DNA of 64,000 nt from the NCBI GenBank assembly GCA_963555705.1, contig OY743180.1, forward strand, positions 37,976,129-38,040,128, read 5' to 3'. Made by a program: the position numbers and the translations under genes. The notes under the pieces are model-generated. The model was not told the origin of the DNA, searched no databases, and was given only the letters and a program-made list of their open reading frames with translations. The DNA is from Ligustrum vulgare. Lineage: Eukaryota > Streptophyta > Magnoliopsida > Lamiales > Oleaceae. This document shows, piece after piece, positions 1-11,110 of this stretch; position 1 is the stretch's first letter, and every line of letters begins with the position of its first letter.

Positions 1-1308
1 AATTCAAACTCACTATTCATCTAAGCTAAGTACAAATGCATGATTACTAACAACTAAAATGATGATTGCTCGTGACTTCCCCACTCTCTTAAGCTTTCTA
101 ATTGACCCGTGTAGCGAGCTTTAGGTCGGTAGCTCCTCAATTTTTTAGATCAAAGGGTACCAGGTTTCAAAATACCCCTACGGACTTAATAACTCGAGTC
201 AAAAAGGCTACGAAGTGGGGTAGACTTATTAAGAAAATGTAATGATAATGTGCATTTTTTAATTAAAAAAGAAGTGTGTGTGTGAGTACCCTACTCATTA
301 AACTTTCTATTGACCTATGTAGCAAGCTTTAGGCCAGTGCTTCCCAAGTTTCAAACTTAAGGCACCAAGTTTCAAGATACTCCTACGGGCTTAATTACTC
401 GAGTCAAAAAGGCTTCGAGATAGGGAAATGCAATGTAAAAATCAAAATGGGCTTAGAACTCTAGCATATGGTCATTACTTAGCATATACTTGACGAAAGA
501 AACTCCACACAAAAATTTACTTCCACATGCATGGAATCACCACACGTCTAGACCATTCCTTTGCCAGGTCGACCACCTCCAAACTTGTCTTACATTAAGG
601 TCGAGAGATATAGAGCATAAGGAAACATTGGATAGGTTGATAAAAATTAAATTTCAAGCTCACAACCTAGTTCTTTTACTCCTTTAACCTCTTCACCCTT
701 CAACAATTCCTAAACTCACCAACAATCAAACATGACTATTGTGTTCAATGTACATAGGATCTTACATGGATAAGCATTTTATAGAAAGTAGCATAAGTAG
801 CAAATTTGGTCATAACTCATGAATTAACAACAATTTCAAACATCAAAATCTCTTAAGCCGGCAAGGTTATCTAGCATGTCAATATTCCAAAAAAAATATG
901 CAATTACAAACATCAAAACACCAAGAGCCGCAAGGCAATCTAGAATGTTCACATAGCAACATGATCCCAAAACCCCCAAACTTAAATCAAATATTGTCCT
1001 CAATGTTGATAATAGCATAATATAAAGAAAGGAATGAGTGATGGAACTTCCCCGGATTGATGTGTGAATGATGTTCAAAATTGACCTAAGCTTTGATTTT
1101 CTTGATAAGCAAATCTCCCCCAAATTTGTTGAGGCTAAGGTCGCTTAGGATTTCAAAAATATTGAACCTACAAAAGTTGATGATAAACCAAATTAGAAAT
1201 AATAAAAATGAAACAAGTAATTATCAACAAGTAAGCAAAAGAGTAGAAATTTAGGTTGCCTCCCAACAAGAGCTTGGTTAAAGTTGTAAACTCAACTTTA
1301 GGATACGA
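1..1308 (-). other. Spacer downstream of Athila pol with short tandem duplications
   Basis: No convincing gene. The minus strand at about 971-1006 has an AAGTTTGGGGG purine run preceded by ATTGAGGACAAT, a hallmark found after pol in Athila/Tat elements and possibly an internal polypurine tract. Bases 836-905 and 906-975 are an imperfect tandem pair. About 85-225 and 290-425 are another imperfect pair sharing ACTCGAGTCAAAAAGGCT. The 95-codon open frame at 836-1123 spans these repeats and is not credible as a protein. An env-like gene could lie between pol and the missing 3' LTR but is not recognisable. Confidence 0.5.
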
Positions 1309-2400
1309 TCACTCCGGATCTGCAAGTGGGATGGATGACTTCTCCTTTTCATAATCACCACCCAAGTATGGCTTCAAGTGTTTCCCATTGACTTTGAAGT
1401 TCCCTTTGCTCTCATGATAAAGTTCAACCGTTCCATGTGGGAAGATTCGAGCAATAGTGATAGGTCTCGACCATCTAGAGCGGAGTTTACCAAGAGACAA
1501 TCGAAGTCTGAAGTTGTAAAGAAGCACTTGTTGCCCAACATGGAAGTCTCGCTTCACAATGTTCTTGTCGTGCCACCTCTTTGTCTTCTCTTTGTAAATC
1601 CAAGAATTCTCATATGACTCAAGGCGAAACTCATCAAGTTAATTTAGTTGGAGTAGTCTTTTCTCACCGGCCGACTTCATATCAAATTCAAGATTTTTGT
1701 TGCCCAATAGGCTCGGTGCTCGAGCTCAACCAGAAGATGACATACTTTTCCAAATAAGAGGCGAAATGGAGACATACCAATGGGGGTTTTGAAGGCGGTG
1801 CGGTATGCCCATAATGCATCATCCAATTTCTTGTACCAATCTTTCCTCGAGGCATTCACCGTCGCTTCAAGAATTTTCTTCAACTCTCTATTTGAATTCT
1901 CCACCTGCCCACTTGTTTGTGGATGATAAGGAATGGATATTCGATGTGTGACTCCATACTTGAGCAAAAGTGAGTCGAAGAGGCGGTTACAAAAGTGTTT
2001 TCCTTCATCACTAATGATAGCTCGAGGGGTTCCATAACGAGTAAAAATGTTTTTTCTTTAGAAAGTTCACTACCACTCGAGAATCATTGGTGGGGAGTGC
2101 TACCGCTTCTACCCACTTTGACACATAGTCCACCGCAACCAAAATGTATTGATTTGAAAAGGAATATGGGAAAGGTCCCATGAAATCAATACCCCAAACA
2201 TCTAATATTTCCACTTCCAAAATAGAATTCAAAGGCATTTCATTTTGGTTAGAGATATTACCTAGGCGTTAGCAACAATCACATTTGGACACAAGTGTGT
2301 GAGCATCCTTGAACAAGGTGGGCCAGTAAAATCCCTACTAAAGAACATTTGATGCGGTTTTCACTTCACCAAAATGACCTCCATAAGGTGAAGAGTGACA
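1309..2400 (-). pseudogene. Integrase of the Athila-like pol, frameshifted
   Basis: A degraded HHCC zinc-binding end (HSSPYGGHF, then a CDCC remnant, with stops) lies at about 2270-2400. The catalytic core starts with [11 protein letters not shown] and [19 protein letters not shown] (2011-2238), shifts frame near 2045, then continues as [20 protein letters not shown] and NRELKKILE (from 1967), which carries the Glu of the D,D-E triad. The C-terminal piece (FHVGQQVLLYN, HGTVELYHESKGNFKVNG) ends with TGA at 1309. Integrase would insert the cDNA; at least two frameshifts disable it. Confidence 0.85.
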
Positions 2401-3041
2401 TTACTCAAGAATATTCTCCATCTCCTCCTCGAGCACACATCTTCGCATGATTTGATCCGGACCCCTTTTGAACAACAATGGGTCATCCCAAAAATAATGC
2501 TTGATATCCGCAAAGAACTTTTTCCTTTGTTGATAAGAGCGGTCCGGGGGAGTGATGCCACTTGCAAGAAAGTTAACATGGTCTGCATACCATGGCACAC
2601 TAGAAGCATGTAGAAGATCCATGATTTGGAAAAGTTTCTCATCCGGAAATACCTCACTTATCTCTTCATCAATAACTTCCTCGATTTGCTCAAGTCTAGA
2701 TAAGTGATCGGCTACAAGATTCTCGGTCTCCTTCTTGTCACGAATCTCCAAATCAAACTCTTGGAGAAGAAGTACCCATCTAATCAACAGGAGCTTGGCA
2801 TCTTTCTTTGCCAACAAATACTTGAGGGCCGAGTGCTGGTATGCACAATCACCTTGGATCCAATAAGATATGACCGAAACTTATCAAAGGCAAAGACCAC
2901 CGCTAGTATCTCTTTCTCGGTAGTAATATAATTCAATTGGGCATCGGTTAAATTTCTACTAGCATAGTAGATAACATGCAAGATTTTTTCCTTCCTTTGC
3001 CCCAACACCACCCCCACGGAATAGTCACTTGCATCACACAT
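2401..3041 (-). pseudogene. RNase H domain and pol connection, frameshifted
   Basis: From 3041 the frame reads MCDASDYSVGVVLGQ and YYASRNLTDAQLNYITTEKE, the RNase H core found in Ty3/gypsy pol. A frameshift near 2830-2850 moves the rest ([47 protein letters not shown]) to another frame that ends at 2401. Active RNase H would degrade the RNA of the RNA/DNA hybrid; this copy cannot. Confidence 0.8.
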
Positions 3042-3059
3042 AAGCTCAAAGGGTAAACT

Positions 3060-3875
3060 CTAATCCAGAGCCACATTAATAGGTGTCGTGATAAGTTTCT
3101 CTTTAAGAGTGTTAAAAGCTTGAAGACACTCTTTAGAGAAATCAAATGTGGTATTCTTCTCAAGCAATGAATAAAGTGGCTTTGTGATTTTTGAGAAGTC
3201 CTTGATGAACCTCCTATAAAATCCCGCATGCCCCAAGAAGCTTCTTATGCCCTTCACCGATGTTGGGGGAGGCAGTTTCTCAATAACTTGAATTTTTGCC
3301 TTATCGACCTCAATCCCCTTGCTTGAAATCTGGTATCCAAGAATTATTCCCTCTTGAGCCATGAAATGACATTTTTCCCAATTTAAAACCAAATTGGTGT
3401 CCTCACTTCGTTTTAGCACCATTTTCAAATTATTCAAACAATCATCAAATGATGTACCAAAAACTAAGAAGTCATCCATAAATACCTCGATGAATTTCTC
3501 CACCATGTCGGAGAATATGGCCATCATGCACCGTTGGAAAGTGACGGGAGCATTACAAAGACCGAAAGGCATCCTCCTATATGCAAAAGTTTTGTATGAG
3601 CATGTGAATGTTGTCTTCTCTTGATCCTCCGGGGCTATAGAAATTTGATTATAGCCCGAATACCCATCTAGGAAGCAATAGTGAGAGTGACCCGCCAATC
3701 GCTCAAGCATTTGATCAATGAATGGAAGGGGAAAATGATCCTTCCTAGTAGCATTGTTGAGCTTGCGATAGTCAATGCAAACTCTCCACCCCGTCACTGG
3801 CCTTGTTGGAATAAGCTCATTATTTTCATTCTCCACCACCATGACACCTCCTTTCTTTGGCACTACTTGCACCAC
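3060..3875 (-). pseudogene. pol: Reverse transcriptase domain of the Athila-like pol
   Basis: An almost intact RT domain of 271 codons. Visible motifs in order: VPKKGG, GWRVCIDYRKLN, DHFPLPFIDQMLERL, YCFLDGYSGYNQI, RRMPFGLCNAP, and the catalytic F-M-D-D box (VFMDDFLVF), then LGYQISSKGIEVD and FYRRFIKDFS. It ends at a TAG (3060-3062) while homology continues in the same frame into RNase H. This is the best preserved part of the element and the strongest support for its classification. Confidence 0.9.
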
Positions 3876-3881
3876 GCTTAC

Positions 3882-4571
3882 CTATGCACTATCCAAAATT
3901 GGATAGAAAATACCCGTATCAAGCAACTTCACTACTTTGGCTCTCACCACTTCCTTCATGTTAGGATTCAACCGACGTTGATGCTCCACGAAAGGTTTGA
4001 AATCATCTTCCATAAGAATTTTATGCATGCATAATGAAGGGCAAATACCTCGAATATCCAAGATGGTCCATCCAATAGCCTCTTTGTGCTCCCTCAATAC
4101 CTGAAGCAATTTATCTTCCTCCACTTCATTCAACAAGTTAGAAATAATGACCGGAAGGGTAGAAGATTCCCCCAAGTAAGCATACCTCAAATGAGAAGGA
4201 AGAGGCTTTTGTTCGAGAGTAGGTGCTTTCTCGAGAGATGGTATTGGCGGTGAAGAACTCTTTTTCAACTCCTCAAAGTAAGGGGCCCTCTTGTGTTGAT
4301 ATTTTGGTGATGCTTACAAGTAGTGAGCCATTTGTTCAACTTCATGATCATCATCCTCAATAGTCAAAGAATGGGCAATGCAAGACTCCAATGGATCCTT
4401 AGAAATCCCACGGTTGAAAGAGTTGACCACTAGATGATCAATTACATCCACCCGAAAACATGAATTGGACTCCGAGGGATATTTAATGGCCTTCAACACA
4501 TTGAAAGTGACTTGCTCATCTTGCACTCTCAATATCAATTGCCCCTCTTGCACAACAATAAGAGCTATCAT
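3882..4571 (-). pseudogene. Pre-RT region of the Athila-like pol
   Basis: Two open pieces in the same frame, 4571-4314 and 4268-3882, join the protease to reverse transcriptase. The second contains LPSHLRYAYLGE, LREHKEAIGWTILDIRGI and HQRRLNPNMKEVVRAKVVKL, the characteristic start of plant Ty3/gypsy pol. It ends at a TAG (3882-3884), after which the RT domain continues in the same frame, so this is a single nonsense change at a position where relatives have Trp. Confidence 0.8.
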
Positions 4572-4576
4572 GGTTG

Positions 4577-5333
4577 CTAGAAATGCCTTCCTAAAATGAT
4601 TGGAATGTCATGATCTTCCTCCATGTCAAGAATAATGAAATCCGACGGGAAGATGAATTTATCCACCTTCACAAGAACTTCCTCAATGAAACCCCGAGGA
4701 TATTTGATGGATCTATCCTCCAGTTGTAGAGACACGGTGATTGCTTTAACTTCCCCCAATTCCAATTTCCTGAAAATGGATAAAGGCATCAAATTAATGA
4801 CCAAGATCACATAAAGCTTTACTAAAATTAACATCACCAATAGTGTACGGAATAGTAAAACTCCCTGGATCTTTGATTTTTGGAGGTAGCTTGTTTTGAA
4901 TGATTGCACTACATTCCTCAGTTAGCATCACTGTCTCATGCTCTTCAAGTCTCCTTTTATTGGATAGAATATCCTTCATGAACTTGGCGTAGCTTGGCAT
5001 TTGAGCCAAGGTATCGAAAAAAGGAATGTTGATGTGTAGCTTCTTGAACACTTCCAAAAGCTTTCCAAATTTATTATCAAGCTTTTGCTTTTGCAACCTT
5101 TGAGGAAAGGGGATAGGAGGCACATAAGCTTTGATTAGTGTTGGAGCCTTTGATGTGGATGCTTCCAGCTCACTCTCCTTGGATATTTCAACAACTTTCT
5201 CGAATGCTTGAATAGACTCATTTTCTTCAATGGGAGCCTTGCTTGATTGAGTTGTTGGTTGTGGGGCCGTGATCTCGGAAAATTGTACCCCACTCCTTGT
5301 TGTAATAGCTTGAACATTCTCCCTAGGATTCAT
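4577..5333 (-). pseudogene. Gag-protease linker and aspartic protease of the Athila-like element, frameshifted
   Basis: From 5333 the frame continues with NPRENVQAITTRSG, a typical start of the gag-protease linker, and runs to about 4794. There a small deletion in the protease active-site region (expected D-L-G-A-S; only CDLG is left) shifts the frame. The protease body continues in another frame to 4577 (INLMPLSIFRKLELGE, FIILDMEEDHDIPIILGR). A further frameshift follows ILGR. With the active-site turn broken, the protease cannot be functional. Confidence 0.75.
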
Positions 5334-5558
5334 CTTGGTGTTGCTAGGAAAAGCTCCTTGTTGCCTTTCCGAGAGAAGTTTTTCTATTTGGCCTACTTAC
5401 TTCTCCAAATTTTTCAAAGAGGCATCATTATGTTCTTGATATTGCAATTGATGATTTGCTAGCTTGGTGATAGCCTCTTCCCATCCCTCTTTCTTTTCTT
5501 GTGGCTTTGGATTCAACACAATTTTATTGTCGCCATAAGATAGATTTGGATGACTCCT

Positions 5559-6725
5559 CTAACTGGGATTATAAGTAGGAGTATATGGATTGAACCCTTC
5601 GCGTTGGAAACTTTGAGCATAAGCAACTTGCTCGGTAGATGAAGAACCAATTGCCACCAATAGACAAATTGAGCTTTGATGATTAGCCCCACATATCTCA
5701 CATACTGGAGGGACTTGAACCGTGTTGACTGGCCGAGAGGTTGAGGTAGATAACCCTTCCACTTTCTTGGCTAAAGAATCTATTTTTTTCAAGAGAAGTG
5801 CATAATCATCACCTCCATGTGCACCACTAGAACTCCTTGGTGCACCTCTATCCGACCACATTGCACTTTGTTCACTCGTGATCTCAAACAAGTCATAAGC
5901 CTCTCGAATGCTCTTTGTTTTGATAGACCCATTAGAAGATGAATCCACATTTGAACGGCGAGGAGGATTTAACCCGGCATAGAAGTGGTTGACTTGTTGT
6001 CCCAATGTAATCTCATGATTTGGGCACTTCCTAAGCATATCTTTGAACCTCTCCCAATCTTCATGAAAACTCTCCATCTCTAATTGTTGAAATGTAGTAA
6101 TATCATGCTTGAGTTTAGAAACTCTAGAAGATGGAAAGAATTTTGTAGTAAACATTTGGACAAATTTCACCCAAGTAGTGATGCTCCCCGGTGGCAAAGT
6201 GTAAAGCCATTCTCGTGCCTTGTCTTTCAAAGTGTGCACAAATAATCTCATTCGGATTGTTTCCACATTCACCCCCTCATAGTTGAAATTGTTACAAATC
6301 TCAAGGAAGCGTGCCATATGGGAATGTGGATTCTCATCAGTCCTCCCATAGAATGATATAGTGTTGGAGAATAAATTGATGACATCCGGTCGAATTTGAA
6401 AATTTGGATAATTATAGGAGGGATAGACAATGCTTGATTGATTCTCGACAATAAGGGGATTCAAGAAATCTCCAAAAAGTATGTCTTCTTCATTAACAAC
6501 GGGCTCTTGAACACTAGCCGCTTGAGGATCAAAACCGGGTGGGATTCCACCACTTGGAGGAATTGTGGCTAGAGCATTAAGCTCGATGTTAACTGTTTCT
6601 CCTTCCATCCCAGTAAGAAGTTGTCTTCTAGCTTTCCGTTGTCCCCTTAATCTACATTGAAAAGTTCCCTTGATATCCGGATCTAATTCAACTAGATCAA
6701 GACTTCTACTTCGACGCATGCACAA
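5559..6725 (-). pseudogene. gag: Retrotransposon gag (Athila-type), interrupted
   Basis: A 388-codon open stretch starts at the ATG at 6725. Residues about 120-260 match the retrotransposon gag helical core (MARFLEIC, KAREWLYTLPPGSITTW, FFPSSR, ESFHEDWERFKDMLRKCPNH). A CEICGANH-type Cys/His remnant follows near residue 355. The stretch ends at an in-frame TAG (5559-5561) where the family normally has Trp, and the same frame continues past it to a second in-frame stop, TAA at 5397-5399. Gag would form the particle coat of the element. Intact downstream similarity shows these are nonsense mutations rather than a natural end. Confidence 0.85.
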
Positions 6726-6852
6726 TTACAACCTAGAACAACAAGAGAAATTAGAAGGCTTCCTACATAAAACAAAAAAAAGTTGTACAAGAAATAAAAG
6801 TAACAAATTGTCAAAAATAATATCAACTAAAATGTAATTCAAACAGAAACAA

Positions 6853-6870
6853 TCCCCGGAAATGGCGCCA
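6853..6870 (-). other. Retrotransposon primer-binding site (tRNA-Asp type)
   Basis: The minus strand reads TGGCGCCATTTCCGGGGA just inside the LTR end. This resembles the TGGCGCCGTTGCCGGGGA primer-binding site of Athila/Tat elements, usually assigned to the 3' end of a tRNA, with about two mismatches. It fixes the orientation of the element and the inner end of the 5' LTR. Confidence 0.75.
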
Positions 6871-6876
6871 AAAACT

Positions 6877-8519
6877 TGTTCGCTAGAAACACACTGCAAG
6901 TGCACGTATCGCATCCAACTGATACTGGACTAAATCAGTCCGGTTTATCGATCCACAAGGATTTTCTATTTCAATTATACTCTAATTTAATCAATTTAAA
7001 CAAGAAACACACACAATAAAGTTTTGGTTTTGAACATGTTTTAGTACTAGAATTAAAATCACAATAGTAAATAAATAAGTAGAAAAATGGTGATAACTTG
7101 ATGATAAAGGAGTGTTGGGATTCTTAATTCCACTTGACCATTACCTAATTGAATTCTCAAAAAACCAAAAGAAATGCAATTTACTAAGCATGTTAGATCC
7201 AATTTTCCAAGTTTAGTCAATTACCTCTCTGAAGTGAAATCAACCATAATTAGTGAAATTAACCTACTATATCTCTATGTAGATTAAAAACACACCAATT
7301 GTATTAAACCCTTGTGAAAATAACTCAATGGATCATCTAGGGTTTTAGGTATATCTCTATCCTAAACAAGAACCTAGAACAAATATTGTATTGATCTAGA
7401 ATACACAACAATTTCTCAATAACTGTACATCCCATGAAATCCAAGCATAAATTTGGCCACAATAAATGTAAGTCAATTAATACTACAATAAATGCACAAG
7501 ATAATAAATAGCTTAAATTCTTAATACAAACATTAAAATCAATTAAACTAAGTCAAGCTTCATCAACCATCCCAACGCTAAATAACTTAGCCCATAGTGA
7601 AATAACAATAAAATTCAAGAATTAAATGCATCATTTCAACTATGAAGTAAAGTAAATAGAGAAATATAAGGATTAAGCAATAAATACTTCCCTTAACCAA
7701 TGATTCTTGCTTTAAAATATCAATAGTCTTCCACAATGGTATGGGTATTTCTCCCCTCAATCAACATTCATCAACCAAACTAACTAATTACAAGAGAAAA
7801 TTACAAGAAAAGAGTAAAGAAAATGAAGAACAATGAGAGAACAATGTTTTGGGATGAAAATGGAGGAAGAAGAATGTGCAAACCCTAGCCAAAATGCCTA
7901 AAAAACACCCAAAATTGCGTAAATTCGCGTACAACAGCATTTGGGCCGAATCGGATCACACTGGGTCGGCCCAGAATATTGTTCAAATTTTTGACCGCGC
8001 GATCGCGTGGTTGATATGTTGCACTCTCGGATTGGATTTTTTGCATGAGTCACGAACGCGACCTGAGTCGAGCCACGCGTTCGCGTGGTTCACCTGGGCG
8101 TGGTTTTGCGGCTCAATCCTTCAATAAATTGCAATTGGGGTCCTCCAACTTTCAATGTCAATCAACTTAGTCCTCAAATATTCTGATTTCTTCCAAAAAG
8201 GTCCTTGTAAAATTGCATTCGAGGTGCTTCATCTTTTGAGAACTTTCAATTTAGTCCCTGGATCAATTGCACGAGAAGTCCACAGCTTTTTGGAGGTGAC
8301 AGATCGGTCCCCAAACTTCTAATCCTTGCAAGATTTGGCTTTTTTCTCCTCAATTTCTTCAATTTAGCATTCTTTTGCTTCTTCTTGTTTTTTCTCCATG
8401 TAGTTGGATGTTAAACATATTTAACCACAAAATATGCACAATTAAGTAGGTATATGTCCAAATCACTCAAAAAGTATTACCATAAATGTATTAAAAATGC
8501 ATGTAAGATGCACTCAACA
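6877..8519 (-). repeat. 5' LTR of the Athila-like element
   Basis: On the minus strand the segment starts TGTTGAGTGC at 8519 and ends GAACA at 6877, a few bases before the primer-binding site, giving an LTR of about 1.64 kb with TG...CA ends. It is AT-rich apart from a GC-rich patch at about 7990-8115 with repeated GCGATCGCG/CGCGTTCGCG-like motifs. The second LTR is not in the window, so the ends are inferred from the TG...CA rule and PBS position. The open frame at 7876-8127 sits in LTR DNA and is not treated as a gene. Confidence 0.7.
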
Positions 8520-8529
8520 GTAGGTATGG

Positions 8530-9270
8530 AAAGGATCTTTGAACTCATTAAATATCAAAATCCCAGATGAGTTGTATGTGCAGCTTTTATGCTACAAAAA
8601 TTTGCTAGATGTTGGTGGGACTCCACTGCGAGGTCAAAGGATCGTGATCATGTCTGGATGTGGGACGAGTACAAGGAATAACTTCTGAAGAAAAAAATAT
8701 TACACTACAAGCATTCGAAATCGAAAAGAGGCTGAGTTTCTCACAGACTATGGGTTCGATGTCATTGACAGAGTACGAGGGAAAGTTTGAAGACTCGTAT
8801 CATTATGCCCCTACTTTTACGAATTCAGGGTAGAAGAGGCGTGACACTTTGAATAGGGTTTAAGGGATGATTTGAAATAGTTTTTGATAGTTCTCAAACT
8901 TGGGACTTATCACAAGGTATTCGCAGAGGCACAATTGGCAAATTTCAAGAGGCGCACCAATGAAGAGAGTAAACAAAAGTATGGACGAACAAAAAAAACA
9001 TAAAAGGGAAGATGATACGTCTCAAAACAACCTCGATTTTGACAATAGAAACAAGGAAAGTTAGAATCAGAATACTAATAGAGACATTCTAGTCTGCAGT
9101 AAGTGCCAGAAACGTCATCAGGGAGAGTGTCTTCTAGGAAAAAATGTGTGCTTCGAATGCGGTGAAGTGAGTCACCTAGTTGGGCAGTGTCTAAAGGGTC
9201 AACTAAGGAAATTTGAGGATCATTCTAAAGGAAAAGTCAGAGTTTTTGCACTTACCGAACAGGAGACAAA
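8530..9270 (+). pseudogene. Gag remnant of a second Ty3/gypsy element
   Basis: Plus-strand translation in shifting frames gives MSLTEYEGKFEDSYHYAP (about 8757 onward), typical of Tekay/Del-type plant gag, with several stops after it. It ends with a zinc knuckle CFECGEVSHLVGQC at about 9149-9190, which fits CX2CX4HX4C. The frame is broken many times, so it cannot make Gag. It is in the opposite orientation to the Athila element next to it. Confidence 0.7.
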
Positions 9271-9299
9271 TTAGAACCACATTATGCATACAGTAATGC

Positions 9300-9380
9300 T
9301 TCGATCTCCATGAAACACGCAACTCTTCGACGCATTCTACGAAAAATTTCGAGGACGAAAATTATTTTAGGTATGTAGAT
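9300..9380 (+). other. pol 3' stub joined to gag by a large internal deletion
   Basis: Right after the gag zinc knuckle comes a stretch containing AATTTCGAGGACGAAAATT and then TTTTAGGTATGTAGAT, a string typical of the pol end and polypurine region just before the 3' LTR in Tekay-type elements. Protease, RT, RNase H and most of integrase are therefore missing between about 9270 and 9300. This is family knowledge applied by eye. Confidence 0.45.
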
Positions 9381-10288
9381 TGTAACAACCAGTTCTTCGA
9401 AACTAGCCGTTATTTTTGAAATTATGACGTAATCGCATAAATTGGTATTTATGGACCTAATTGACAGTTGATTAGAAGTTAAAGATTTATGGTGTAATTA
9501 ATAACCAAAAAAATTAATATTCCTAAATAATTATTTTCTGCATCATAATAACGCTCTTGACCTATGAAAAGATGCCAAGTGTTCCATTCATTTATCTTAA
9601 TAAAAAATTATGATTTTAATAAATAATAAATAACTATAAATATATTGAAGATTATCTTTCAAGTATTAGAGTTTAATTAAAATTGAAACTCATCTAAAAA
9701 CTATTCCTAAAGTATTATGAAAAGGTGCATTAGTTCCAAGAAATTTACACACCTCACTCATACACAACATTCATAGTACACGGGTCAAAATTTGAAGGTA
9801 CTAAGTTTAATTAATTCTTCAATAACTAACAAAATATACAGGTAAGTGTGTACTTACTATATATATAAAAGTGAGTAATTATTTTCATACTTTAATCTAA
9901 AGAAATTTTGGATTAATTATTCGTCATGGTTTTATTGCACAAATTACTATTTTTACATCACGAAACTGATGTTTACTACCCTAAAAAATAATTATGAAAA
10001 ATACTTACCTGGACTATAGGGCCTCGGTGGGATTACTTAGGGCCTATTCTTTTAACCACAAAACCAAGCAAACAGACTTTTCCCATTCACAATTTCACAC
10101 GTTCATACCGTAAAGCAATTTATGGTTTCCTTCATCTTCCCTTTCAGCCGTTAAATCTACATAACGTAAATCCGTCAATATTCTATGCGTAAATTTCTAA
10201 GTCTTCTTCTCCCCTGCAAAAACCTAAAATTGTAGTTTCTTGTAGTACTAAAGTGAATTCGAAAGCTCGATTTTGAATTCTACTAAAT
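9381..10288 (+). repeat. 3' LTR (partial) of the second Ty3/gypsy element
   Basis: It begins TGTAACAACC, a common LTR start in chromovirus-type plant elements, immediately after the pol stub. About 9700-9940 is closely repeated at 15696-15925. The LTR is interrupted by a Helitron at 10289, so its true end is unclear; it may resume at 11606. Confidence 0.55.
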
Positions 10289-10433
10289 CTACACTATATA
10301 TAAAGGGAAGATAGTTGGTAAGTGTGAATACAAAATTTATGAAATTGGTTTGGTAAGTGTGAATGCAAAATATATGAAGTTGGTTTGCAAGTGTGAATGC
10401 AAATAAGGATAGTTGACAAGTGTTAATGCAAAA

Positions 10434-10458
10434 TGTGTGTGTGTGTGTGTGTGTGTGT
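10434..10458. repeat. (TG)n microsatellite
   Basis: A dinucleotide run inside the Helitron. Open frames overlapping it are artefacts of simple sequence. Confidence 0.9.
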
Positions 10459-11009
10459 TACACAAATTATATATTATATTACGAATATATAAAAATTTTC
10501 CCATCCCTTTAATATATAAAGAAAAACATTTCGGAAGAAATTGTGTGTACATTATTGATAATTTTTTAAGTTACAATTTTGATCCCAACATAAAATTAAC
10601 AAAGATTTTAGCTAAAAAATTATTAACTAATATTAATTTATTTTATATGATTTATTTTTTTATTAGAAAAATATATTAATTAGCATATAATAAATATGAG
10701 TTTATATCTATCTTTATAACATTGAAATAGTCAAATAATGTTTTTTTCTACATTTTCTAATATGTTCTTAACTTATTAAATTAAAATGCATGTTGTAAGA
10801 TTTTAAGAAATAACATAACATATTTTGTAAATTTCATACAAAATAGTTAATTACATTACTGTTATGGATGATACATTGGTTGCATTTGATGACGCGTTTA
10901 GTGAATGAGAAATGAAATTGAAATTTTTAAGGATTGTTAATTTTAATACTTAACAATTGTCTGTTTAACTAAATTTTGAATTTCGTGAAAAAAATGAATG
11001 ATAATTAAT

Positions 11010-11110
11010 GATTGAAAGTAAGGCCAATGTAGGTTAGCCCGAGACACCCCTTACCAGATAGAACACTTGAGTTCGAGTCTATAAGTGAGTTGGGTTGAGA
11101 TTTGAATTTT
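11010..11110 (+). mobile_element. tRNA-derived SINE-like fragment inside the Helitron
   Basis: Bases about 11030-11080 contain TAGGTTAGCCCGAGACACC followed about 30 nt later by GAGTTCGAGTC, spaced like polymerase III A and B boxes, and then a T-rich tail. This suggests the head of a plant SINE. The A box is poor and no target-site duplication was found. Confidence 0.35.

Larger units (their letters stand above)
1..8519 (-). mobile_element. Athila-like Ty3/gypsy LTR retrotransposon, decayed, 3' end outside window
   Basis: The minus strand carries, in order, a 5' LTR, a tRNA primer-binding site, gag, protease, reverse transcriptase, RNase H, integrase and a downstream spacer. Protease-RT-RNaseH-integrase order is diagnostic of Ty3/gypsy. 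The gag wording (CEICG zinc-knuckle remnant), the RT block FPLPFIDQMLERLAGH and the IN block [11 protein letters not shown] fit the Athila/Tat branch from memory of that family. The coding part has several nonsense codons and frameshifts, so the copy is dead. The 3' LTR and left target-site duplication lie beyond base 1, so insertion age cannot be read from LTR divergence here. The right boundary is set by TGTTGAG (minus strand) at 8519. Confidence 0.9.

Noticed and set aside
836..1123. 95-codon hydrophobic open frame that might be an env-like piece
   Set aside because: It is built on an imperfect tandem pair and contains the polypurine-like run, so it is spacer rather than protein-coding.
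7876..8127. 83-codon open frame in the Athila LTR
   Set aside because: It lies in non-coding LTR DNA, has no family motif and runs opposite to the element.
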